Source of the DNA: PCC-6802 sp943367755
GTDB lineage: Bacteria; Cyanobacteriota; Cyanobacteriia; Pseudanabaenales; Pseudanabaenaceae
Direction: 5' to 3'
NCBI GenBank assembly: GCA_943367755.1
Contig: CALRKB020000026.1
Location: 1 to 64,000, forward strand
DNA length: 64,000 bases
Below are positions 9,269-18,480 of the stretch, piece by piece; position 1 is the stretch's first letter, and each line of letters begins with the position of its first letter. The translations under genes and the position numbers were made by a program. The notes under the pieces are model-generated. The model was not told the DNA's origin. It did not search any database and saw nothing but the letters and a program-made list of their open reading frames with translations.

Positions 9269-10290
9269 TTCAATGCCAGTTCAACTTCTTCTTTATAGAG
9301 CCGAATTGACTCATCAATAATTGGATTATCTGGTAACCCATCCCTGAGATTTGCAGTATGCCATTGATCTCCTTCTTCATAAATTATTGAAATTTGCAGG
9401 TCGGATTTTTCCTGCGCGATCAGAAATAGCTTCTTGAGCACAAAGTAAGAGTGACTTGCCATAAAGAATTGGATTCCACAATCAGCTAGCAAAGCCACAA
9501 TATTTAGCAACTTTGAAATTGCATCTGGATGGAGTGCTGATTCTGGTTCATCGATGAAGACAACCGAATTTGTGTCAAGGTAACGGTTCCCTAGTAAGGT
9601 GTCGAGAATGGCGATTTTTTTGATGCCCTCCGCTGTTAAGCCAATTGGGAACTTTTGATTCCCCTTTTTGAACTGCCAATGCCCCGATTTTTCATCATAT
9701 TCAACCTTGCCGTCCAGGATTTTCTCTAGGCTGCTTCTGGCATTGGCAAAATGCTTGAAATTCTTGCCACCTTTGGGAGATTGGCGTATTGCTCGTGCAA
9801 GATCGAGGTAGGTATCATCAAAACCAAATGTCTTGCTCTGTTCTCGCGATTCTAGAATAATATGATGCAATGACATAACTTCTTTGGTGGGCAGGAAAAT
9901 TGAGTTGCTTTGCCGAGGTAAGACATGATTTTCCAGTGTCTGAATACTTTTGGTTGTATCTTTCCCAAATCCATAGGAAAAATCTCGCCCGTCTAATTTA
10001 ATCTGAAAGGAGAGAGGAGTATCCGACCCTTTGCTAACGATATCACCAATTTTCTCCGTCTCGAAAGTCCAATACAGTTTGTCTGCTAGAATTTCAGAAG
10101 CACTACGCGGCTCATTACCTCGTTTATATTCTTCTAGGGTTCGCATAGCGCTATAAAGAGCTTTGAGCAATATTGTCTTTCCTGTACCATTATGACCAAT
10201 TATTAGATTGATACTACCTAAGTTCGCACATTTAAGCTCGTGTATTGGCCCAAAATTTTTGAGTTCAAGGCTTTCTATTAATCGACTCAT
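9265..10290 (-). CDS. AAA/ABC-type ATPase (AAA_15/AAA_21-like)
   Basis: The product has 341 residues. It has an SMC/ABC-type N-terminus ESLELKNFGPIHELK, Walker A GHNGTGKTILLKAL at about 33-46, an insert region, then SVVFIDEPESALHP (Walker B) and a FFMASHSYFVLKKL switch segment. This matches the OLD/Gabija/Septu-style single-chain ATPases, but the C-terminal TOPRIM domain of OLD nucleases is missing. The role of an effector may be filled by the coupled downstream 175-residue protein. A defence or DNA-maintenance role is inference. Confidence 0.8.
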   Translation of the reverse strand: MSRLIESLELKNFGPIHELKCANLGSINLIIGHNGTGKTILLKALYSAMRTLEEYKRGNEPRSASEILADKLYWTFETEKIGDIVSKGSDTPLSFQIKLDGRDFSYGFGKDTTKSIQTLENHVLPRQSNSIFLPTKEVMSLHHIILESREQSKTFGFDDTYLDLARAIRQSPKGGKNFKHFANARSSLEKILDGKVEYDEKSGHWQFKKGNQKFPIGLTAEGIKKIAILDTLLGNRYLDTNSVVFIDEPESALHPDAISKLLNIVALLADCGIQFFMASHSYFVLKKLFLIAQEKSDLQISIIYEEGDQWHTANLRDGLPDNPIIDESIRLYKEEVELALK

Positions 10291-10302
10291 TAACCTAATC
10301 TC

Positions 10303-10869
10303 CTAAAAATCCCATTCCTCAAATAATTCGGCAACGGCGATCGCAAACCCTGGCACCACATCTTCTCCATCTAGATTATCTTGGGGTCTTAATAAGCGAT
10401 CGGGTTCTGGAGAATGATAAACCAGCACGTATCTCTCATCGGGATGGATTACCCAAACTAAACGAGTCCCATTCTCGAAATACTCAACAATTTTTTGATG
10501 AATCTCTTCGACCGTGTTGCCAGGGGAAAGAATTTCAACAGCTAGATCGGGCGAACCCTGAAAATAACCGCGAGGAGGGCGCTTTAAACCTTTGAGTCGT
10601 TCTCTAGCAACAAAGGAAACATCAGGTGAGCGTCTATTTCCTGATTTAAGGGTAAAGGCTGTACTGGAATCACACACTGCTCCTAACTTTTGGCGCTGCA
10701 CCAATGTGGTCAAAAATGCTACCAAAAGACAGGCGGTATAAGCATGCTCCATGTCTGAATTGCCCATATCCACCAACTCCCCATTTACTAGCTCATAACG
10801 GTTACCATCTCTGGGCAGTGCCATGAATTCCTCATCAGTCCAGATTTTCTGCTCCGTTGCCACAGTCAT
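10303..10869 (-). CDS. Uma2 family (DUF820) putative endonuclease
   Basis: The 188-residue protein shows the Uma2 pattern common in cyanobacteria: WTDEEFMALPRDGNRYELVNGELV, PDVSFVARERL, PDLAVEILSPGNT and KIVEYFENGTRLVWVIHP. The fold belongs to the PD-(D/E)XK superfamily, and Asp, Glu and the downstream residues are in place, but biological function is undefined. It lies 12 bases upstream of the AAA ATPase gene on the same strand. Such genes are multicopy and mobile in cyanobacteria, so the neighbourhood may be incidental. Confidence 0.9.
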   Translation of the reverse strand: MTVATEQKIWTDEEFMALPRDGNRYELVNGELVDMGNSDMEHAYTACLLVAFLTTLVQRQKLGAVCDSSTAFTLKSGNRRSPDVSFVARERLKGLKRPPRGYFQGSPDLAVEILSPGNTVEEIHQKIVEYFENGTRLVWVIHPDERYVLVYHSPEPDRLLRPQDNLDGEDVVPGFAIAVAELFEEWDF

Positions 10870-10942
10870 AGCTCAACCCTCCTGAGATTTGCCCGATTGG
10901 CTGCTTCTAGCTTGTAACCTATCATATCCTCAAAGTTCTGCA

Positions 10943-12703
10943 TTACTCTCCTAGTGCAAACTGACCGTTTAGCTTAAATGCTCTACCCGTATCAGTATCA
11001 AATGCCCAGGCACTGATTTCTAATTTTCGCTTTGGTAATAAAGGCAATTTATCTAAGCTGATCTGTGTTTGCCAGCCAGAATTAAAATAGTCAGACTTAC
11101 CATAGGCTTTAGCGATATCACCTCTAGGGAATTGGTTATCCACTACGGCAAACATAATTGATTTAGTGTCAGTATCCTTGTAAGCAAGAATGATGGCATC
11201 AGCAGGTTCCTGTTTGTGCGGTAAGATTGCCCATCCGCTAGCAACATAATTCTTGGCATCAGATTTACGCAGACTATCAAAATAGCCGTAAGTATCTTGC
11301 CCATTACCACTAATATCCTCAGCGATTTTACTGGTGACTAGCGGCGGTTGCAGGAATCCATATTTATTAATGGGATGAATGCGATCGCGCACCACAGACA
11401 CGCGCGGACTGATTTTATCCCGTAGACAATCTGACTGCACAAAGTTATCGATCATGAGCAAGCAGGCTTTACCCTGCAAGCGACTGGTTCTGGTGTAGCC
11501 CATCATTTGGATACTGAAAGCGGCGGTTTGACTGTGCAGTAGGAAGAGAATTGTAATTAGGACTGCGATCGCCATCTTTCCCCGCCACCAATTATTGAGA
11601 TATCCCTGTTGCTGCGCGTGGTTAACCGCGATCGGGATGAGATGAATTAACGCGATTAATAAATACAGCGAAAAGGTCGTATACCGCGATGATGTCGCCT
11701 GCTCGATCCCAAATCCAACCCGCCCTAGCGTGGTAATCGATGCACTCAGTAATGAGTATGCACCCAACATCAGCCAACCGCGATTGGGATAAATCAGAAC
11801 GGTACGATGTTTGTAAAAATACAGGCTAACTATTCCAACCAGGAGCAAAATTGCAAATCCCACAACAGATGCTAACAGGACAGTAGGCAAGGCAGTCCCA
11901 AATCCTAATGGAGTTCCTAGAAAAGCCAGAAAGTAATTTCCTGCCTCCAATGGATGCAACAGAGCATAGGCAAAACTGGGAGTCTGAGAGGGCTTTTGGT
12001 AGTTGTAGAAATACACCAAACAGGCGATCGCAAAGCTCAACCACCAGGCTAAAACTAATCGCTTATGGGCGAGCCAGTTGTGCCACGATGGTAGCAGCAC
12101 GGGAAATACGATCGCCCAGTAGAGGATGCCGTTGGCATAGGAGAAGGTACTGACAATGGCTAAACCAAGACAGATCCCAAATTTGGTATTGAGGCTGAGT
12201 TGTGAATAGCAAACCGAAATCGCCGTGGTAATGCAGGCGATCGGGATAAAAACTACGACCTGGATGCCCCACAACCAGTTATCCCACTGCACGGGTGAGA
12301 AGATAATCAGGTTGGCGATCGCCGCTAGCAATAATCCCTGTACCGGACTGCCCCCCACAGTTAGGCGACTGAGACGGTATAGATTCACCGCTACAATTCC
12401 AGCGAGTAAAAACGAGATCAGCATCTCGTAGCGCACGTCCCAATGGGTGAATTGTGCTAGAGCTAAGAAAATTAGGCGGGGAAAAAACTTGCGACTTTCG
12501 TTGTGTTGGGCAATTAGATCGCCAAACGAGAGCGTGCCCTCCACCCATTTAGGCAGCAACCGCGCGATCGCCCATTGATCCTGAAAAGGGACATTGACGC
12601 TATATTTTATGATTAGTAGTCCTAATAGGCAGGCAGGCAAAATCGCCAACGCAAAAGCAATTGGCAGCAAAGCCCAGCGATATGGCTGGATATATTTCAA
12701 CAT
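10943..12703 (-). CDS. Large polytopic membrane protein, glycosyltransferase-like
   Basis: The 586-residue protein has about eleven membrane segments between residues 10 and 400, then a soluble C-terminal domain of about 150 residues with Tyr/Asp-rich beta-like stretches. The layout, with an early charged loop after the first segment (PFQDQWAIARLLPKWVEG), resembles membrane glycosyltransferases of the GT-C type, but no defining motif is certain. It lies 7 bases downstream of the 107-residue gene, so they form a likely two-gene unit. Function is unknown. Confidence 0.7.
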   Translation of the reverse strand: MLKYIQPYRWALLPIAFALAILPACLLGLLIIKYSVNVPFQDQWAIARLLPKWVEGTLSFGDLIAQHNESRKFFPRLIFLALAQFTHWDVRYEMLISFLLAGIVAVNLYRLSRLTVGGSPVQGLLLAAIANLIIFSPVQWDNWLWGIQVVVFIPIACITTAISVCYSQLSLNTKFGICLGLAIVSTFSYANGILYWAIVFPVLLPSWHNWLAHKRLVLAWWLSFAIACLVYFYNYQKPSQTPSFAYALLHPLEAGNYFLAFLGTPLGFGTALPTVLLASVVGFAILLLVGIVSLYFYKHRTVLIYPNRGWLMLGAYSLLSASITTLGRVGFGIEQATSSRYTTFSLYLLIALIHLIPIAVNHAQQQGYLNNWWRGKMAIAVLITILFLLHSQTAAFSIQMMGYTRTSRLQGKACLLMIDNFVQSDCLRDKISPRVSVVRDRIHPINKYGFLQPPLVTSKIAEDISGNGQDTYGYFDSLRKSDAKNYVASGWAILPHKQEPADAIILAYKDTDTKSIMFAVVDNQFPRGDIAKAYGKSDYFNSGWQTQISLDKLPLLPKRKLEISAWAFDTDTGRAFKLNGQFALGE

Positions 12704-12710
12704 TTAATTC

Positions 12711-13034
12711 TCAGGCGATCTTGCGATACACGGCACAAAGGCGGCTGGGTTTAAACACTTTTGCCTTGAACATAAAGTTAGGCGGCACGTTGATAATGGC
12801 GTGATCGGCGGAATTATAATATGGCTCGAACTCCTGCGGCATACCCTTAGGAGTAGATACGGTGTAGGGAATAGGTTGAAAAACTAGTTCGGTAAACTCA
12901 ACCTTGCTACATTGCGACTGCTGGGCGATCTGGCTCAAGAAAGCCTCACTATGAAGCATAGTAAATAGATTAGCTTTAGTCTCTGGTTCTAGGGTGAAAC
13001 TAGAGTCATAATGGTCAATGATTTTAAGCGGCAT
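12711..13034 (-). CDS. Small conserved-looking unknown protein
   Basis: The 107-residue product is soluble, with no signal peptide or membrane segment. It is rich in aromatic and Pro residues in the middle (FQPIPYTVSTPKGMPQEFEPYY). No family is recognised. The reading frame is open from ATG 13034 and the close spacing to the large membrane protein gene supports it being real. Confidence 0.55.
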   Translation of the reverse strand: MPLKIIDHYDSSFTLEPETKANLFTMLHSEAFLSQIAQQSQCSKVEFTELVFQPIPYTVSTPKGMPQEFEPYYNSADHAIINVPPNFMFKAKVFKPSRLCAVYRKIA

Positions 13035-13155
13035 GTGGTAATTATGCTGATTTTAACTATGGCAATTGTAGTGTGAAAGGACAGGATCGTTAGTGGGCAT
13101 ATTGTGTCGTATGATTATTTATGGAATTAATCAAATTTTGTAAAGCGCAGCATAT

Positions 13156-13245
13156 ATGGATATTTTGTCATTCGGTTGGGTCGCATTATTGGGTATGTTT
13201 ACGCTATCGATCGCCTTTGTGGTGTGGGGACGTAACGGCCTGTAG
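13156..13245 (+). CDS. petN: PetN, small subunit VIII of the cytochrome b6f complex
   Basis: A 29-residue ORF begins MDILSFGWVALL and ends VVWGRNGL, the diagnostic PetN pattern. It has a single transmembrane helix with the lumenal/stromal ends typical of the family. PetN is a peripheral hydrophobic helix needed for a stable b6f complex. The gene is too short for routine gene finders. It lies about 6.7 kb from petCA and is transcribed from the opposite strand. Recognition rests on the near-complete match to family residues. Confidence 0.93.
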   Translation: MDILSFGWVALLGMFTLSIAFVVWGRNGL

Positions 13246-13284
13246 TACTTGTATTAGTTTTGTATTAGTTTAGATTAAAGAAAA

Positions 13285-13413
13285 ATGTCAGGATCCGACA
13301 TTATTGTCACAGCTTTCGTGTGGATAGCCTTTCTGCTACTCATTACTGTCACAGGGTCAGTTGGCTATCTTACCTTTATGAGTCGGCGCGATCGCAAACG
13401 CGAGAAGAGCTAG
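13285..13413 (+). CDS. 42-residue single-pass membrane protein
   Basis: The ORF starts ATG 13285 after AAAGAAAA and stops at TAG 13411-13413. Residues 7-31 form one hydrophobic helix (IIVTAFVWIAFLLLITVTG) and the tail is strongly basic (SRRDRKREKS), so the C-terminus should face the cytosol. It lies 39 bases downstream of petN on the same strand. It could be a small subunit of a photosynthetic or NDH-1 complex, but I do not recognise it with confidence. Confidence 0.55.
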   Translation: MSGSDIIVTAFVWIAFLLLITVTGSVGYLTFMSRRDRKREKS

Positions 13414-13931
13414 ACCAAAATACACTGGGGTTGGTCCAAAATATTACCCCAAATTTAATTAATCTATACGTTCTCACGGCAAAATTCAAATTGCTAATAT
13501 TGAGGTGTAGACATACCTTAATCTATCTATACTCCCTTAAAGGATACGAGGTATTTCTACATCTATAGTTAGACGATTTGATGCAAGTTAGACTCCGGGG
13601 CATTTTGTCAAGAGGGAGCAGGAAGGGGATGGAAATAGGGAGTGAAGTCAAGCTTTCTCGGACCCAACAATCGCTTCACCAGGTGAAACTCATCCTCAAT
13701 TCTCCACCTGCGGGCGTACAGGTCTACGAGGACATCAGGAGGAAGCACTTCCGGTTCGAGGATAGAGGTGAGGTATCGATACCAGCCCTTACCTTTGGGA
13801 ACTTCAATTAATATTTCTTTAACTAATGACAAGAAACGTAACAACTAGTCAAACATTCCTCTATCGCTTGAGGGAGATATTTCTTGGGAGATTTCTATAT
13901 CTTGAGAAGGTCGCGATCTTGATTTCAGAAA
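13414..13931. other. Intergenic region holding the IS4 relic
   Basis: The 518-base gap contains the transposase remnant plus AT-rich sequence. A weak 6-bp inverted repeat (TGGGGT/ACCCCA) near 13425-13460 could end petN transcription. The 90 bases before 13932 should contain the promoter of the ABC importer, but I see no clear box. Confidence 0.4.
13608..13844 (-). pseudogene. IS4-family transposase remnant
   Basis: The frame encodes about 78 residues. GKGWYRYLTSILEPEVLPP and the following segment carry the IS4 Y-2-R-3-E-6-K signature (Tyr, Arg, Glu, Lys in YARRWRIEDEFHLVK). Homology ends abruptly after KRLLG. The N-terminal DDE residues and the normal C-terminus are missing, and no flanking inverted repeats are evident. 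It is a decayed fragment between the petN pair and the ABC importer, with no function expected. Confidence 0.8.
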
Positions 13932-15242
13932 ATGTTTCGCTACAAACTTCAAAACAAGCTGCAAAATTTCCTGGGAAATCTAAACCTTTGGCGTAAGGGA
14001 ATCTTTCTTACTGTCTTCTTAACCCTCTTTCTGTTCGGCTGGATGGCGTTTAGCCAGCAGACAGTTACGCTCAATCTCTTAATGACTGCCCCCGATGCCC
14101 AACCTTGGAAACAGGGACTAATCGCTGACTTCGAGAGAAAGAATCCTGGTATTCGCATCAACCTGATTGAGGGACCGAATGCTGTCAATTTGATCGAAGA
14201 CCTCTATACTTCAGCATTTCTCCTGGGTGATTCTCCCTATGACTTAGTGAATATGGATGTAATCTGGACATCTAAGTTTGCGGCGGCTGACTGGCTCCTG
14301 GATCTGAGCGATCGCATTTCCCCAACTGAGCTAGCAGTATTCTCCCCCAAGGATTTAGAGGCAGGTCGTTATGAAGGCGGACTATATCGCATTCCAATCC
14401 GTTCCGATCTCAGAATGCTCTACTATCGTAGCGATTTACTAGAAGCAGCGGGATTGAGTCCGCCAGAAACATTTGATGATTTGATCGAGATTTCTCAAGC
14501 TTTGCAAAAGGATAAAAAAGTGAATTGGGGCTATCTCTGGCAAGGCCGTCAATATGAAGGACTTGTGGCCATGTTTATGGATATCCTGCAAGGATTTGGT
14601 GGTTTTTGGGTTAGCCCTACTACCCTTGAGGTTGGTCTGGATCGACCAGAGGCATTAAAAGCGATCGCCTTTCTGCAACAAACGATTGATACCAAAGTCT
14701 CTCCACCTGGAGTGACAACATACCAAGAAGATGAAACCCTCCGCTTTTTTAAAAGCGGCCAAGCAGCCTTTTTGGGAAGCTGGCCTTACGTATGGCCTCT
14801 CGCTAATGCCGAAGATTCCCCGATCAAAGGTAAAATTGGCATTAAACCGATGGTTCATGCTCCAGGGCAGAATGGAGGGGCATGTTTGGGGGGCTGGGGT
14901 TTAGGCATTGCCAAATCTTCTAAACACCCAAAGGAAGCTTGGAAAGCAATTCAGTACTTTACGAGTGCGGAGGTACAACGCCAATTAATTTTGCAGACTG
15001 GTTACGTACCTAGCCGCAAAGAACTGTTTACAGACTCGGAGGTTGTGGCTAAATATTCCCACTATCCTAAGCTACTGGAGGTATCTCAAAGTGCGGTTTT
15101 GCGTTCTCCCATTGCTCAATATGCGCAGGTATCAGATATTTTGCAACGCTACCTCAGTAGAGCCCTAACCACTCGGAATAATCCAGAGAAATTAATGCAA
15201 GCTGCGGCTAACGAAACACGACGCATCCTGAAGGCAGGATAA
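13932..15242 (+). CDS. Carbohydrate ABC transporter, solute-binding protein
   Basis: The 436-residue product has an N-terminal membrane anchor/signal (GIFLTVFLTLFLFGWMAF at about 23-40), then a family 1 periplasmic binding fold: DFERKNPGIRINL, YDLVNMDVIWTSKFAA and the late signature GGWGLGIAKSSKHPKEAWK. No lipobox cysteine is obvious, so the protein may stay anchored by the uncleaved helix. It heads an operon with two permeases and an ATPase. The ligand is probably an oligosaccharide or compatible solute (sucrose, trehalose or glucosylglycerol) by analogy to Ggt-type systems. Ligand choice is inference. Confidence 0.88.
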   Translation: MFRYKLQNKLQNFLGNLNLWRKGIFLTVFLTLFLFGWMAFSQQTVTLNLLMTAPDAQPWKQGLIADFERKNPGIRINLIEGPNAVNLIEDLYTSAFLLGDSPYDLVNMDVIWTSKFAAADWLLDLSDRISPTELAVFSPKDLEAGRYEGGLYRIPIRSDLRMLYYRSDLLEAAGLSPPETFDDLIEISQALQKDKKVNWGYLWQGRQYEGLVAMFMDILQGFGGFWVSPTTLEVGLDRPEALKAIAFLQQTIDTKVSPPGVTTYQEDETLRFFKSGQAAFLGSWPYVWPLANAEDSPIKGKIGIKPMVHAPGQNGGACLGGWGLGIAKSSKHPKEAWKAIQYFTSAEVQRQLILQTGYVPSRKELFTDSEVVAKYSHYPKLLEVSQSAVLRSPIAQYAQVSDILQRYLSRALTTRNNPEKLMQAAANETRRILKAG

Positions 15243-15462
15243 TTGATGTAAGGGCAAATCCCCTAAAACAATATCACATGGTATTTTCACACGACTTGGA
15301 AGGTTATTTTGAAAGCCTTGCCAAATATGGAGTTTAGAGGATGGACATTTTCGCTTCTTCAACGGAAATGCTTGGTTTCAACCCTATGATCGAGTGTTAA
15401 CCTACCAAGTCGTGATTTTCATCCTATTTCCGTGACATTCATCTATTAATTTCTTAATTCCT

Positions 15463-16374
15463 ATGTTGAATCTGCACACAATCCGAAGTCAGGAACAACG
15501 GACAGGCTGGATCCTGCTATCACCTGCGCTACTCTTATTATTATTGGTCTTTGTCTATCCAATTGGACGAGCATTCTGGTTGAGCTTCTTTACTAAGAAC
15601 TTGGGAACCAGATTACAGCCTGTTTTCTCTGGTCTGGATAATTATGTACGAATGGCAGGGGATAGTCGCTTCTGGCAGTCTTTTGACACGACAGTAATAT
15701 TTACATCAATATCTGTGATTCTAGAGCTGCTTTTGGGATTGGGAATTGCCCTGATTCTAAATCAGCAGTTTCGCGGACGCGGCATCGTACGTACGATCGC
15801 GATCTTACCCTGGGCTTTACCGACTGCATTAATTGCTCTCGCCTGGACATGGATATTTAACGACCAATTTGGTGTCGCGAATGATATCTTATTGCGTTTG
15901 GGGTTGATTAAAACCGGAATCAATTGGTTAGGAGATCCCATATTGGCCGCGATCGCGGTGATTGTGGCCGATGTGTGGAAAACTACGCCTTTTATTAGCA
16001 TTTTGTTGTTGGCAGGTTTGCAGTCGATTCCGTCCGACCTCTATGAAGCTTATGCGGTGGATGGTGCAACTCCCTGGCAGAGCTTTCGCCACATTACTCT
16101 ACCGCTCCTACTACCGCAAATTCTAATCTCTCTCTTATTTCGATTTGCTCAGGCTTTTGGGATTTTTGACTTGATTGCAGTCATGACTGGTGGTGGACCT
16201 GGCGGAGCAACAGAAGTGGTATCGCTCTATATCTATTCCACTGTGATGCGCTACCTGGATTTTGGCTATGGCGCAGCTCTAGTTGTGGTGACATTTCTCT
16301 TGTTGGTGATAGCGGTGGCGATTGCTACTTTCCTGTTCAATAAATCTCGCACCAAAATCTCAGGAGTGATTTAA
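15463..16374 (+). CDS. Carbohydrate ABC transporter permease (MalF/GgtC type)
   Basis: The 303-residue protein has six membrane segments, starting with the conserved GWILLSPALLLLLLVFVYPIGRAFWLSF. The cytosolic EAA loop that contacts the ATPase is YEAYAVDGATPWQSFRHI at about 196-213. It is preceded by a 220-base gap after the binding-protein gene and followed after 3 bases by the second permease, so the two permeases are cotranscribed and presumably heterodimerise. Confidence 0.9.
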   Translation: MLNLHTIRSQEQRTGWILLSPALLLLLLVFVYPIGRAFWLSFFTKNLGTRLQPVFSGLDNYVRMAGDSRFWQSFDTTVIFTSISVILELLLGLGIALILNQQFRGRGIVRTIAILPWALPTALIALAWTWIFNDQFGVANDILLRLGLIKTGINWLGDPILAAIAVIVADVWKTTPFISILLLAGLQSIPSDLYEAYAVDGATPWQSFRHITLPLLLPQILISLLFRFAQAFGIFDLIAVMTGGGPGGATEVVSLYIYSTVMRYLDFGYGAALVVVTFLLLVIAVAIATFLFNKSRTKISGVI

Positions 16375-16377
16375 CCT

Positions 16378-17253
16378 ATGACATTAACTCCAGAAGCATC
16401 CACAAGAACCGACAATTTAACGCGAGATATCTCTCGCAAAATCTTTCTATCGTTAGCAGTTATACTCCTGGTGATTTTCTGTTTAGCACCAGTTCTATGG
16501 CAAGTACTAACCTCCGTTAAAGTAAATCAAGATATTGCTGCAGTTCCTTCTATCTATTTTCCCACGCGATTTACACTCAGTCACTACACTCAGTTATTTA
16601 CCCAGTATCCATTTTGGCGCTATATCTTTAATAGTGCTTTTGTCTCGATTACTTCTACTGTAATATCTTTAGCGATCGGAGCTCCCGCAGCCTACGCACT
16701 GGCGCGGTTACGGCCCTGGGGTGGCAAAGTTATTCTTGCCAGTATTCTAATTATCACCTTATTCCCAGCAATTCTCTTATTCCTGGGATTATTGGAAATC
16801 ATTCAATTACTGCGGCTGGGTAATAACTATCTAGCATTGATTATTCCCTATACTGCAATTAACCTACCGCTCACAATTCTGGTATTAAGAAGCTTTTTTC
16901 AACAATTACCCAAAGACTTAGAAGATGCTGCCAGAGTTGATGGCTACAACACATGGCAAATGCTTTTATATATCTTACTGCCGATGACATTACCTGCTCT
17001 CGTGACGACTGGGATTCTCACATTCATTTTTGCTTGGAATGAGTTTATCTTTGCGCTCACATTCATGACCCGTGACGAATTAAAGACAATACCCGTTGCT
17101 GCCGCCCAGCTAGGCGGTGCCTCCGTATTCGAAATTCCCTATGGTGCGATCGCAGCGGCAACAGTCGTAGGAACATTCCCTCTAGTAATGTTAGTCCTAT
17201 TCTTTCAACGCAAGATTGTCCAGGGACTCACTGCTGGAGCTGTTAAAGGATAA
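16378..17253 (+). CDS. Carbohydrate ABC transporter permease (MalG/GgtD type)
   Basis: The 291-residue protein has six membrane segments. The EAA loop is EDAARVDGYNTWQMLLYI at about 180-197 and the C-terminal FQRKIVQGLTAGAVKG is typical of MalG-like permeases. It forms the transmembrane pore with the preceding permease. The gap of 58 bases to the ATPase gene suggests the same transcript. Confidence 0.9.
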   Translation: MTLTPEASTRTDNLTRDISRKIFLSLAVILLVIFCLAPVLWQVLTSVKVNQDIAAVPSIYFPTRFTLSHYTQLFTQYPFWRYIFNSAFVSITSTVISLAIGAPAAYALARLRPWGGKVILASILIITLFPAILLFLGLLEIIQLLRLGNNYLALIIPYTAINLPLTILVLRSFFQQLPKDLEDAARVDGYNTWQMLLYILLPMTLPALVTTGILTFIFAWNEFIFALTFMTRDELKTIPVAAAQLGGASVFEIPYGAIAAATVVGTFPLVMLVLFFQRKIVQGLTAGAVKG

Positions 17254-17311
17254 CCAAGGAGTTAAGATTTCCCCATCTACTTAATTTAGCTTCCCTACAC
17301 CCCAACCAAAC

Positions 17312-18406
17312 ATGTCTAAACTAGAACTCAAAAACTTAAATAAAACTTATACACCCAAAGTCATTCCAGTTAGAGATATTAGCTTAACAGTCGATGACAG
17401 CGAGTTTCTTACTCTACTAGGCCCTTCTGGTTGCGGTAAATCTACGGCATTGCGGCTGATTGCTGGCCTGGAAGAACCTACGCGCGGCCAAATTAAGATT
17501 GGGGAGGAAGATGTTACGCATAAGCGACCGGGCGATCGCAATATTGCCATGGTATTTCAAAGCTATGCTCTCTATCCTCACATGACTGTCTATGAGAATC
17601 TCTGCTCAGGATTAAAACTGAAAAGAATTCCATTAACAGAAATTAAACAGCGTGTAGCAGCAGTCACAGAAGTCCTGGGATTGCAAGACTTGATGCATCG
17701 CAAGCCTGGTCAGATATCGGGCGGTCAACGGCAGCGGGTCGCTGTTGGTAGAGCCTTGGTACGCCACCCAAGCGTTTTCTTGCTAGATGAGCCACTCAGT
17801 AATTTAGATGCGCTGCTACGAGAACGAGTTCGCGCTGACCTCAAGCAACTATTCGCTAGTCTGAGTGCGCCTGTTGTCTATGTCACCCACGACCAAACAG
17901 AGGCAATGACGCTTTCTACCAAAGTGGCAGTATTGAATGATGGCTCCATTCAACAACTGGATACCCCAGAAAACATCTACAACCATCCCGCCAATCTTTT
18001 TGTCGCCGGATTTGTGGGCAGTCCCCAGATGAATTTACTCACATTGCCTCGTAGAGAGCGTCACGTCATCCTGGGTAATTTCTCCATCCCTTTGCCAGAT
18101 AGTTTAGTGACATTACCATCTCATGCGATCGTGGGAATTCGACCAGAGCACGTTCGCGTTGCCAATCCAGACGATCCACAGGCGATTCAGGGACAAGTGT
18201 TTTTAGTGGAAAACCTGGGAATGCACAATTTAGTTAGCGTGCAAATTCAGAATCCGAGTCCAGAGATATCTATAACTTCTATCCGCGCACTATTACCAGC
18301 AGATCGAAGCTGGAGCCATGGGGAAATTTCTCTAACATTGTCGCCACAAAATATGCACTGGTTTGATGTGGATACTGGAAATTCTCTTCTTGTTAACAGC
18401 AAGTAG
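17312..18406 (+). CDS. Carbohydrate ABC transporter ATPase (MalK/UgpC type)
   Basis: The 364-residue protein contains Walker A GPSGCGKSTA at about 38-47, Q-loop VFQSYALYPHMTV, signature SGGQRQRVAVGRAL, Walker B VFLLDEPLSNLDA and the H-loop VTHDQTEAM. A C-terminal TOBE/MalK regulatory domain follows (GIRPEHVRV). It powers sugar uptake through the two adjacent permeases. Many cyanobacterial sugar importers keep the ATPase elsewhere, whereas here the set is complete. Confidence 0.92.
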   Translation: MSKLELKNLNKTYTPKVIPVRDISLTVDDSEFLTLLGPSGCGKSTALRLIAGLEEPTRGQIKIGEEDVTHKRPGDRNIAMVFQSYALYPHMTVYENLCSGLKLKRIPLTEIKQRVAAVTEVLGLQDLMHRKPGQISGGQRQRVAVGRALVRHPSVFLLDEPLSNLDALLRERVRADLKQLFASLSAPVVYVTHDQTEAMTLSTKVAVLNDGSIQQLDTPENIYNHPANLFVAGFVGSPQMNLLTLPRRERHVILGNFSIPLPDSLVTLPSHAIVGIRPEHVRVANPDDPQAIQGQVFLVENLGMHNLVSVQIQNPSPEISITSIRALLPADRSWSHGEISLTLSPQNMHWFDVDTGNSLLVNSK

Positions 18407-18480
18407 CGATCGCGTAAACTTGATGCATTTGAGATCATAAGAATATCCCAATAAGCTATATGGTTTTGGGCTGAAGATCT

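Noticed and set aside
12571..12600. Another TGATCC followed 16 bases later by CGCT, considered as a fifth ECF site
   Set aside because: The -10 match fails (CGCT, not CGTA) and it lies inside the coding region of the 586-residue membrane protein, not before a gene.
13578..13811. Plus-strand 77-codon frame over the transposase relic
   Set aside because: The opposite strand carries the recognisable IS4 Y-2-R-3-E-6-K signature, so this frame is incidental.
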